A DNA stretch of 64,000 nucleotides from Hyphomicrobiales bacterium (lineage in GTDB: Bacteria > Pseudomonadota > Alphaproteobacteria > Rhizobiales > Rhizobiaceae): NCBI GenBank assembly GCA_900472485.1, contig UCII01000014.1, positions 1-64,000 on the forward strand, written 5' to 3'. Positions 51,137-58,248 of the stretch are shown piece by piece; the stretch's first letter is position 1, and every line of letters begins with the position of its first letter. The notes below the pieces were generated by a model. That model was not told the DNA's origin and made no database searches. It saw only the letters and a program-made list of their open reading frames with translations. The position numbers and the translations under genes were made by a program.

Positions 51137-51375
51137 TTGAAGATATCCAGCTCGGGGCCTTGCTGTTCAGCGGGCTCTTCTTCGGTCGCTTCTGCGAAGT
51201 CTTGATCAACCGGCCCCGTAACAGCTTCCAGCCAATCCCAATCTTCGGCGATCGGCTCCAGAATGATTGCCTTTCCTTGCCGGCGGATGCGTACTTCTTC
51301 GCCATCGAGGCGGAATTCCTTCGGCAAGCGTACGGCCTGCGAGCGGCCCGACCAGAAGATCTTTGCTGTGTCCAT
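51133..51375 (-). CDS. vapB: VapB-type antitoxin
   Basis: This 80-residue antitoxin starts MDTAKIFWSGRSQAVRLPKE, an AbrB/SpoVT-type swapped-hairpin DNA-binding fold. Its acidic C-terminal tail (EATEEEPAEQQGPELDIFK) should bind the toxin. It is upstream of vapC and overlaps it, and probably represses both from the dyad at 51408-51426. Confidence 0.9.
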   Translation of the reverse strand: MDTAKIFWSGRSQAVRLPKEFRLDGEEVRIRRQGKAIILEPIAEDWDWLEAVTGPVDQDFAEATEEEPAEQQGPELDIFK

Positions 51376-51407
51376 GCCATAGCTCCTTTGAGATATGACA
51401 TTGATAT

Positions 51408-51426
51408 ATAGCGTCTTGGGCGCTAT
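51408..51426. promoter_or_regulatory. Candidate vapBC operator
   Basis: ATAGCG (51408-51413) and CGCTAT (51421-51426) are perfect complements around 7 bases, 33 bases upstream of the vapB ATG. Autoregulation by VapB or VapBC is the rule for such pairs. Confidence 0.5.
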
Positions 51427-51440
51427 TTCAATTCGAGGCG

Positions 51441-52121
51441 TTATGATCCCGATTTTATCGCGAGCCAGATGACATGACGCGCGCCCGTTTTGCCATTGGC
51501 GCGCGTATTGACCACCTCGGCAGCAAAACCGCTGTCGCGCAGCCGCCTTGTGAAGCGCTCGTCAGGTCCTGAAGACCAGACCGCGAGCACACCTCCCGGG
51601 CGTAAGGCGTCACGCGCCGCCTTGAGGCCCTGATAGTCGTAAAGCCCGTCATTGGCCTCTGACGTGATGCCATCTGGGCCGTTGTCGACATCGAGCAGGA
51701 TAGCGTCGTAAGACGCCTTGCGGGCGCGGATGAGCGGACGCACATCGCCCTCATGAATGGCGACGCGCGGGTCATCGAGACAGCCGTCGAAGACCGTTGC
51801 CATCGGCCCGCGCGCCCAAGTCACGACAGCCGGAACCAACTCGGCAACCGTTACCTTGGCATCCGCATCGAGTTCGCCGAGGGCCGCGCGCAAGGTGAAG
51901 CCCATGCCGAGGCCGCCGATCAGTATATGCGGCGCCTTCCGGCCCCTGATCTTCTCGCAGGAAAGCGTGGCAAGCGCCCGCTCGGAGCCGCTCAGGCGGC
52001 TGTTCATCAGCTCGTTGGTGCCGAGCATGATGGAAAATTCCTGGCCGCGCTGCTTCAAACGCAGCTCGCCGCCGCCAGGGATTTTCGCAGTATCAAGCAA
52101 GGTCCAGGGGATCACGGGCAA
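51441..52121 (-). CDS. Spermidine synthase-like methyltransferase-fold protein
   Basis: This 226-residue protein has a spermidine-synthase-like Rossmann domain: LIGGLGMGFTLRAAL near residues 67-81, VAELVPAVVTWA for the acidic ribose contact, and AILLDVDNGPDG near 140-151. It lacks the N-terminal strand domain of true spermidine synthases, so polyamine synthesis is doubtful. It is on the minus strand, with a mosaic repeat in the gap upstream. Function unknown. Confidence 0.83.
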   Translation of the reverse strand: MPVIPWTLLDTAKIPGGGELRLKQRGQEFSIMLGTNELMNSRLSGSERALATLSCEKIRGRKAPHILIGGLGMGFTLRAALGELDADAKVTVAELVPAVVTWARGPMATVFDGCLDDPRVAIHEGDVRPLIRARKASYDAILLDVDNGPDGITSEANDGLYDYQGLKAARDALRPGGVLAVWSSGPDERFTRRLRDSGFAAEVVNTRANGKTGARHVIWLAIKSGS

Positions 52122-52132
52122 TTCTCCAAAGC

Positions 52133-52184
52133 AATTCCAGGAAAAGTGCGAAGCGGCTTTCCGTCCGGAATTGCGTGTAAAACA
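52133..52184. repeat. RIME-like half element
   Basis: This matches 3541-3590 closely (AATTCCAG, AAAAGTGCG, GTCCGGAATTGCGTG). It is in the gap between the spermidine synthase-like start and the hydratase stop. The second hairpin present at 3598-3638 is absent here. Confidence 0.7.
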
Positions 52185-52240
52185 GGTCGTCTCAAGTTGC
52201 CCGGACCATAGTCTTTCAATGTCGCCAAGAACAGACGCGC

Positions 52241-53902
52241 TTATCCCAAACGGATATAGGGCACATCCTTTTTCGCAACTTCGTCCAGCGCTTCCTCATA
52301 GCCGGCATCGGCATAGCGCATCACGCCGAGCGCGGTGTCGTTGGTCAGCGCGTGGTCGAGCCGTTCGTCGGCGGCTTGCGTGCCGTCGGCGACCACGGTG
52401 ACGCCGCAGCTCGTCATATAGCCGGCATAGCCGCCGCCGCCGGAGTGGACGACGACGAGGTCGGCCATGGACGAGCAGAGCATCATGGCATCGATCAGCG
52501 GCCAGTCGGCGATGGCGTCGGAGCCATCTTTCATGCGCTCGGTCATGATGTTTGGATGTGCCATGGCGCCGGCATCCAGATGGTCGCGCGAAAACGCGAT
52601 CGGACCCTTCAGCTCGCCGCTTACCACGAGCTCGTTGACGCGGCGGGCAAGCGCCGTGCGCTCGCCATGGCCGAGCCACGCGATGCGTGCCGGCAGCCCT
52701 TCGAAGGGTACGTGCTGACGGGCAAGCTTGATCCAGTTGGTGATGATCTTGTTGTCCGGGAACATTTCCAGGAGTAGATCGTCGATACGGGCGATATCGC
52801 TTTCCTCGCCGGAGAGCGCCATCCAGCGGAAGGGGCCGATGGCGCGGCAGAAGAGCGGTCGCAGATAGGCTTCGGTGAAGATCGGGATATCGAAGGCGTT
52901 GGCAACGCCACCTTCCTTCGCCTGCGTGCGGATGAGGTTGCCGTTGTCGAAAACTTCGGAGCCTTTTTTCTGGAAATCCAGCATGGCCTTCACATGCTCG
53001 ACGATCGAGGCACGGCTTGCCGCCATCAGCTGGCCCTGGCCATCGTCGCGCAAGTCCCGAACCTGCTGCAGGTTCATGCCCTTCGGCACATAGCCATAGA
53101 CGAGATCGTGCGCCGAGGTCTGGTCGGTGACGATATCGGGCACGATGCCGCGCCGCGCGATCTCGGGATAGATCTCCGCCGCATTGCCGACCAGCCCGAC
53201 GGAAAGCGCCCGCTTCTCCTTGACGGCTGCGTCGATCATCGCCAGCGCGGAATCGAGATCGGGTGCGATTTCCTGCAGATAGCCGATTTCCTGGCGCTTC
53301 CTGGCGCGCTCGGCATCGATATCGACACAGAGGATCGCAGCTCCCGCCATGCGGCCGGCGAGCGGCTGTGCGCCGCCCATGCCGCCGAGACCGGCTGTGA
53401 GTACGAAGCGGCCAAAGAGGTCGCCGCCGAAGCGGCGTTCGGCGATGCGCATGAAGATTTCGTAGGTGCCCTGGATGACGCCCTGGCTGCCGATATACTG
53501 CCATGCGCCGGCCGTCAGACCACCCCAGCAGATCAGGCCCTTGCGCTGCAGCTCGTAGAAGACTTCCGCCTTCGCCCACTGCCCGACGATGTTGCAGTTC
53601 GCCATGATGACGAGCGGCGCCTTGTCATGCGTGCGGATGAGGCCGATCGGCTTGCCGGACTGAATGAGCAGCGTCTGGTTCTCATCCATTTCGGTGAGTG
53701 CCTTGACGATGCCCTTATGCGCAGCCCAATTGCGGGCCGCCTTGCCGAGAGCGGCGTAGACGACGAGATTGTCCGGATCTTCGCCGACCGAGAGCACGTT
53801 TTCGAGCAGGCGCAGCAGGGCCTCCTGCCGCCAGCCTTTGGCACGCAGCTCCGGGCCGCCCGGAATGGGGAATTTCGGGTGACGTGGATTGGCTTTCGGC
53901 AT
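52241..53902 (-). CDS. Urocanate hydratase family; predicted (S-methyl) thiourocanate hydratase
   Basis: This 553-residue protein is in the urocanase family, which uses NAD as an electrophile to add water to urocanate-like imidazoles. GSQGVIQGTYEIFMRIAERR and LTAGLGGMGGAQPLAGRMAG are the family core. The C-terminal loop differs from true HutU as I recall it: HHGGGVGMGYSQHSG is replaced by VVHSGGGGYAGYMTSCG. With an MIO-less lyase and a DUF917 desulfurase in the same operon, hydration of thiourocanate or S-methyl thiourocanate is the better prediction than urocanate. AGAGGA precedes the ATG. Substrate choice is inference. Confidence 0.8.
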   Translation of the reverse strand: MPKANPRHPKFPIPGGPELRAKGWRQEALLRLLENVLSVGEDPDNLVVYAALGKAARNWAAHKGIVKALTEMDENQTLLIQSGKPIGLIRTHDKAPLVIMANCNIVGQWAKAEVFYELQRKGLICWGGLTAGAWQYIGSQGVIQGTYEIFMRIAERRFGGDLFGRFVLTAGLGGMGGAQPLAGRMAGAAILCVDIDAERARKRQEIGYLQEIAPDLDSALAMIDAAVKEKRALSVGLVGNAAEIYPEIARRGIVPDIVTDQTSAHDLVYGYVPKGMNLQQVRDLRDDGQGQLMAASRASIVEHVKAMLDFQKKGSEVFDNGNLIRTQAKEGGVANAFDIPIFTEAYLRPLFCRAIGPFRWMALSGEESDIARIDDLLLEMFPDNKIITNWIKLARQHVPFEGLPARIAWLGHGERTALARRVNELVVSGELKGPIAFSRDHLDAGAMAHPNIMTERMKDGSDAIADWPLIDAMMLCSSMADLVVVHSGGGGYAGYMTSCGVTVVADGTQAADERLDHALTNDTALGVMRYADAGYEEALDEVAKKDVPYIRLG

Positions 53903-53936
53903 GGTCCTCTTACCTCTTGTTTCGTGGTGGTCTACC

Positions 53937-54081
53937 TTCTCCCCTCGGGGAGAGGTGGCCCGAAGGGCCGGATGAGGCGGCGGCTAGGCATGTACCGTCC
54001 TAGCTTACCGTTCGGATGTTCGCTCCTTTATCCCCCTCATCTGTCCTGTCGGACATCTTCTCCCCGCTGGGGAGAAGAGGA
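53937..54081. repeat. Pair of inverted rhizobial palindromic repeats
   Basis: Two units face each other: CTCCCCTCGGGGAG followed by GGTGGCCCGAAGGGCCGGAT (53938-53973), and the inverse CCCTCATCTGTCCTGTCGGA then CTTCTCCCCGCTGGGGAGAAG (54033-54077). Between them lie about 55 bases. This composite is common in Rhizobiales genomes as I recall. It lies within the catabolic gene set, upstream of the hydratase gene. Confidence 0.75.
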
Positions 54082-54099
54082 GTGTTCTTCAATACTCAT

Positions 54100-54429
54100 T
54101 CATTTCGGCGGCAGGCCTTCGACAAAGTCCAGCGCGGCCAGAAGCAGCCGCTTGCGCAGCATGTCGTTGCCATAGGCTTCCGGCCCGGCGCGCACCCAGC
54201 CCTGCATTGTCCGGCCGCCCATCTGCATCCGGTTGACGTCGTGCTGCTGAACCGCCCAGCTATCGTTGCCCTTGCCGAGGCGGATCAACATGCCGTCTTC
54301 GCGCGCGCCGCATAGCAGATGGCCATTGAGCAGAAAGGCCCAGCCGCCGAACATTCCTTTTTCGCTGAGCCCGGGCCGTGGTCCGAGCTCTTCTCTCAGC
54401 AATTCTTCGAGACCAGCGTCACGCGCCAT
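54100..54429 (-). CDS. TfoX N-terminal domain protein inside the catabolic cluster
   Basis: This 109-residue protein has a TfoX_N-like domain: EKGMFGGWAFLLNGHLLCGA near residues 23-42 is the family core, with the M(F)GG motif. Such small proteins are widespread and are not the competence regulator Sxy itself; function is unknown. GGGAGG lies 6 bases before the ATG. It is 18 bases after the DUF917 gene on the same strand, so it should be on the same transcript. Any role in the pathway is speculative. Confidence 0.85.
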   Translation of the reverse strand: MARDAGLEELLREELGPRPGLSEKGMFGGWAFLLNGHLLCGAREDGMLIRLGKGNDSWAVQQHDVNRMQMGGRTMQGWVRAGPEAYGNDMLRKRLLLAALDFVEGLPPK

Positions 54430-54447
54430 CTGCGCCTCCCGCGCCTT

Positions 54448-55548
54448 TCAGCCTTTCTTGCCGGCCAGAGCGTATTTCGCGATCTCGATCCCCATAGCCT
54501 TTTCGACGGAGGGATAGACCGTGGGGTCGAGCACGCTGGCGGACAGCGGAATGATATCCATCGGCACATGCAGGATGAAAACCTCCATGCCTTCGTGCAG
54601 CTGGCCGACGCTCAAGGGTTCGCCTTCCGGCGACAGCGTGGTGATGACGGAGGGGAAGGTTGCGAGGCGCTTGCCGCCGACATCCTCGACGGCCATGTAT
54701 TCGTTCATTACATGCATGGTGACGGCCTTGTCGCCGCTGCCGACCGTGATGGTGCCGATGTCGAAGGCTTCCTTCGTGTAGACGACATCCTTCCTGGTGA
54801 TCGTGCCTTCGGCAAGGATATGGCCGCCGGTCGTCTTGCAGATGGCGTCGATGACGGCGCTGCCGCCCTTCTTTTCCGCCTCGATGATCGCTTCGCCGAG
54901 CGAAAGCGCCATGGAGATGCCGCCGAGCGCCGCGTGCGTGCGAACGTAAGAAGCGCGCAGCGGGTTGCGGCACGAGGCGATGAAGCCGCCGGACTGGTCG
55001 GATGCTGCGCGCAGGATCGGCGAAATCTTCGCGGTAGCGCCCTTTACGACGAGCTCGATATAGCGGTTTTCGGCGCGGTTGCCGCCGACGGCGGTCTGGA
55101 TCATCTGCTCGGGCGAACCGGCCATGCCGATCGAGCCCATATCGCCCGTCGGATGAGCGCGGATGTCACCCACCGCGTCCACCACCTTCGCTCCGAGGAT
55201 GGCCGATGGCAGCCAGCCGTTCAGCGTCGAGGACCTGCCGTTCTGGCCGATGATTAGGCCGGAAAGCTTTTCGCCGAGCTCGTCCTGCAGCAGCTGTACG
55301 GCTTTCACATAGTCGATGCCCTGCATTTCCCAGGGGGTGGTGGAGGCCGGCGCGCCGATGGCTGCGGCCGTCGCGATCCAGTCGTTGTCGTCCAATTCGT
55401 CGATCGACACCAGCTCCGGCTTGCCGACATTGACGGCTGCATAGCCGAGCATGCGGCCATGATCGGCCCAGCCGCCACCGCCTGCGGCGTAAACGGAGCC
55501 GCCCTTGACGGCCGCTTCCACATCCTTGGCAACGAGTACGCGTCCCAT
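54448..55548 (-). CDS. DUF917 family; predicted S-methyl thiohydantoin desulfurase
   Basis: This 366-residue protein belongs to the family once called DUF917 (PF06032), which I recall is now named for S-methyl thiohydantoin desulfurase. GGSVYAAGGGGWADHGRMLG near residues 16-35 is the N-terminal motif; PTGDMGSIGMAGSPEQMIQT lies mid-protein. It would remove methanethiol from the S-methyl thiohydantoin ring to give hydantoin-5-propionate. It follows the carbamoylase gene by 3 bases. GGGAG overlaps the upstream stop region. The family assignment is firm, the substrate inferred. Confidence 0.82.
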   Translation of the reverse strand: MGRVLVAKDVEAAVKGGSVYAAGGGGWADHGRMLGYAAVNVGKPELVSIDELDDNDWIATAAAIGAPASTTPWEMQGIDYVKAVQLLQDELGEKLSGLIIGQNGRSSTLNGWLPSAILGAKVVDAVGDIRAHPTGDMGSIGMAGSPEQMIQTAVGGNRAENRYIELVVKGATAKISPILRAASDQSGGFIASCRNPLRASYVRTHAALGGISMALSLGEAIIEAEKKGGSAVIDAICKTTGGHILAEGTITRKDVVYTKEAFDIGTITVGSGDKAVTMHVMNEYMAVEDVGGKRLATFPSVITTLSPEGEPLSVGQLHEGMEVFILHVPMDIIPLSASVLDPTVYPSVEKAMGIEIAKYALAGKKG

Positions 55549-55551
55549 CGG

Positions 55552-56826
55552 CTACTCCCGGTTCTGTTTGAGGTTCTTGTCCATGTCGCGCACCGCTTCG
55601 AAGAGCACGGCGGCACCCATGGCGATATCGTCATTCTCGGCCCATTCCTCGGCGCAATGGCTGCGGCCTTCCTTGCAGGGCACGAAAATCATGGCGGCTG
55701 GCGCGGCCTTGGCGATCCAGGCCGTATCGTGGCCGGCGCCGGAGGCCATGCGGCGATGCTTGGCGCCGACGGTCTCGCAGGCGCGCTCGAGCGTTTCGAG
55801 CAGCACCGGAGCACCCGGCGTCGGCATGTTGTCGGAGACGCGCACCGGCGGGTTGATCGTCACGCCATAATCGGCGGCGATGGTCTTCACCTCACCGTCG
55901 ATCCAGGCCAGGAAATCTTCCATGTCGCTGCGGATTTCGGCGCGGCCGTCGATCAAGAGCACGACCTTCGAGGGCACGACATTGGCGGCATTCGGCTCGA
56001 TGCGGAATTCGCCGACGGTCGCTGCGAAATGGCCCGGCGTCTTTGCCTGCTCGGCCGCGCGTCGGCGAATGTCGAGGACCAATTGCGAGGCGGCCACCAG
56101 CGCATCCGCGCGGCGGTCCATCGGCGTCGTGCCGGCATGATCGGCGCGGCCTTCCACGGTGATTTCGATGCGGGTGATGCCGGCGATCGCGGTGACGATG
56201 CCGATATCCTTGTTCTCGGCTTCCAGCACCGGACCCTGCTCGATATGCAGCTCCACAAAGCCCGCGAGATCCGGCCGCTTCTGCGCGAGTAGCACCGAAG
56301 GATCGCCACCAACCTCGGCAATGCCCTGCGAAAGCGTGCGGTCGCCGCTCACGCGGGTAAGCCACGCCTCGGGGATCTGCCCGGTCATGCCGCGGCTGCC
56401 GATGCAGGAAACGCCGAAGATGCTGACTTCTTCGGCGAGGAAATCGACGATCTCCAGATCGTGATCGAGCTCGATGCCGTGATCCTTCAAGGAGCGCGCC
56501 ACTTCCAGCGCCGCAATCGTGCCGGCGATACCGTCGAAACGGCCGCCATCGGGAACGGTGTCGGAGTGCGATCCGACAAGGATCGTGCCTAGGCCCGGCT
56601 TAGCGCCAGCACGCCGGCCGATCAGATTGCCGGCGGCGTCGATGCGCGTCTCAAGTCCCGCCGCCTTCATCCGCGCGTCGATATAGGCTCGCCCTTCGAG
56701 GAAGAGCGGCGAGAAGGCACGGCGCGTCCAGGGATGGCCCGGCTCGGTAATGCCGGCCAGCGCATCGATATCTTCCGCGATACGATCGGCATTTACGGGC
56801 AGGTTGTGGCGCTTGGCTTCGGTCAT
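55552..56826 (-). CDS. Zn-dependent amidase (hydantoinase/carbamoylase family); predicted N-carbamoyl-L-glutamate hydrolase
   Basis: This 424-residue M20-type enzyme has the metal ligands in GSHSDTVPDGGRFDG, LAEEVSIFG, ELHIEQGPVLE and the C-terminal GRSHCAEEWAE (usual SHxPxE, here SHCAEE). ADHAGTTPMD and ASGAGHDTAWIA are the dimer-domain signatures. Carbamoylases of this family cleave N-carbamoyl amino acids to amino acid, CO2 and ammonia. The gene overlaps the hydantoinase by 4 bases (ATGA) and precedes DUF917. In context N-carbamoyl-L-glutamate is the likely substrate. Allantoate or ureidopropionate hydrolysis is the alternative. Confidence 0.85.
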   Translation of the reverse strand: MTEAKRHNLPVNADRIAEDIDALAGITEPGHPWTRRAFSPLFLEGRAYIDARMKAAGLETRIDAAGNLIGRRAGAKPGLGTILVGSHSDTVPDGGRFDGIAGTIAALEVARSLKDHGIELDHDLEIVDFLAEEVSIFGVSCIGSRGMTGQIPEAWLTRVSGDRTLSQGIAEVGGDPSVLLAQKRPDLAGFVELHIEQGPVLEAENKDIGIVTAIAGITRIEITVEGRADHAGTTPMDRRADALVAASQLVLDIRRRAAEQAKTPGHFAATVGEFRIEPNAANVVPSKVVLLIDGRAEIRSDMEDFLAWIDGEVKTIAADYGVTINPPVRVSDNMPTPGAPVLLETLERACETVGAKHRRMASGAGHDTAWIAKAAPAAMIFVPCKEGRSHCAEEWAENDDIAMGAAVLFEAVRDMDKNLKQNRE

Positions 56827-58208
56827 CGGGCTGCATCTCCGGCAAGTATTTGGCGAGGCAAGGGACGGACGAAGCTGCCTGAGCCGGGCTCGGCCAGCAC
56901 CTTCTGTCCCTCGGTAATCTGCTTGCCTCTAAGATAGGCGGCGGACACCGTCCAGGGCAGGCGGATGCCGTTATAGGGGCTCCATCCCACAACATTGTTG
57001 CCGCTGGATGCTGCGTCATAGACCATTTGGCGCGGTTCCAACACGACGATATCGGCGTCCTTGCCCGGCGTCAGTGCGCCCTTGATGTGGTCGAGGCGGA
57101 AATGCTTAGCCGGGTTTTCCGCCATCAGCTTCGCGGCCCAGCTGAGCGGCACGCCGCGTTCGAGAGCACCCTTGACGAAGAGTGGCACCATGACCTCCAG
57201 TCCCGGCACGCCGGAAGCATTCGCCAGCATGTCCGGATTGGTCTTGCGGTTTTCCGACCAGCTGACGTGGTCGGTCGAGACGAGCCAGACATTGCCTTCC
57301 GCCACCTTGCGCCACAAGGTTTCCACTTCGGCGCGCGGGCGGATGGGCGGATTAATTTTCGCCTTGCCGCCGAGACGCCGCACATCGTTTTCCTCGTCGA
57401 GCGTCAGGTAATGGATGCAGCATTCGACCGTCGCCTCGAAGCCGTCGCGGCGATAGGCGCGCGCGATGTCGTAGCCGCGGCCAAGCGAGCAATGCACGAC
57501 ATGCGCCGGGCAGCCGGTATCCGCACCCGTTTCGAAGATCGTGTGCATGGCAAGCAGTTCGGTGATCGGCGGGCGGGAAAGGCCGTGAGCGCGATAGTCT
57601 GTCACGCCGCTTGCCTTCACCTGCTCCATATAGACGCGCACCGCTTCGTCGTCTTCGTTGTGGACGCCGGCGGTCAGGCCCGTCGGAGCGATAGCGGCAA
57701 AGCAGGCATCGAGGAGAGCGGGCGGAATGCGGGGAAAGCGCTTGGGATCGGTGCCGAAGGTGGAGAATTTGAAGGCGGCCACACCCGCCTCGACCATCTC
57801 GCCGATGCGCGCCGGGCCTTCTTCCGGATCGACCGTGCCATAGAGGGCGAAGTCGACGCGCGATTGCGGGGCGGCATGGTCGATTTTCTTCTTCACCGCC
57901 GCTGCCGAGCAGACGAGATTGCCTTCGTCATAGGGCATGTCGACGATGGTGGTGACGCCGCCAGCGGCTGCCGAGCGAGTCGACCAGATGAAATCCTCTT
58001 GGTCCTTCTGCGAGAGGGAGTGAACCTGTGCGTCGATCGCGCCAGGCAGGATCAGCGCCTTGCCGAGCAGGTGCCGCTCGCGTGCGGTCGGCGGCACGCC
58101 GATGCCGACCTCGGCGATTTTGCCGTCGCGCACGGCGACATAGCCGGCTTCCACGATGCGTTCAGGCAGCACCACGGTGCCTTGCAGAACAAGATCGAAA
58201 TCGGCCAT
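56823..58208 (-). CDS. Cyclic amidohydrolase; predicted hydantoin-5-propionate hydantoinase
   Basis: This 461-residue amidohydrolase is of the dihydropyrimidinase/allantoinase group. The metal motif usually HxH reads IDAQVHS, so the first His is Gln, as in some allantoinase-like members. AAFKFSTFG carries the probable carboxylated Lys, GVHNEDD and VVHCSLGRGYDIA later ligands, and WLVSTDHVSWSENRK the catalytic Asp. GGAGAG is 7 bases before the ATG; a start 18 bases earlier is possible. It would open the hydantoin ring before the carbamoylase step. It lies between the lyase (40 bases) and the overlapping carbamoylase gene. Confidence 0.85.
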   Translation of the reverse strand: MADFDLVLQGTVVLPERIVEAGYVAVRDGKIAEVGIGVPPTARERHLLGKALILPGAIDAQVHSLSQKDQEDFIWSTRSAAAGGVTTIVDMPYDEGNLVCSAAAVKKKIDHAAPQSRVDFALYGTVDPEEGPARIGEMVEAGVAAFKFSTFGTDPKRFPRIPPALLDACFAAIAPTGLTAGVHNEDDEAVRVYMEQVKASGVTDYRAHGLSRPPITELLAMHTIFETGADTGCPAHVVHCSLGRGYDIARAYRRDGFEATVECCIHYLTLDEENDVRRLGGKAKINPPIRPRAEVETLWRKVAEGNVWLVSTDHVSWSENRKTNPDMLANASGVPGLEVMVPLFVKGALERGVPLSWAAKLMAENPAKHFRLDHIKGALTPGKDADIVVLEPRQMVYDAASSGNNVVGWSPYNGIRLPWTVSAAYLRGKQITEGQKVLAEPGSGSFVRPLPRQILAGDAAR

Positions 58209-58248
58209 GTGCATTCTCTCCGCCAATCAGTTGGTTCAGTCGGTGGGT

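Noticed and set aside
51441..52121. True spermidine synthase
   Set aside because: It is short and lacks the N-terminal domain of that enzyme; only the Rossmann core is shared.
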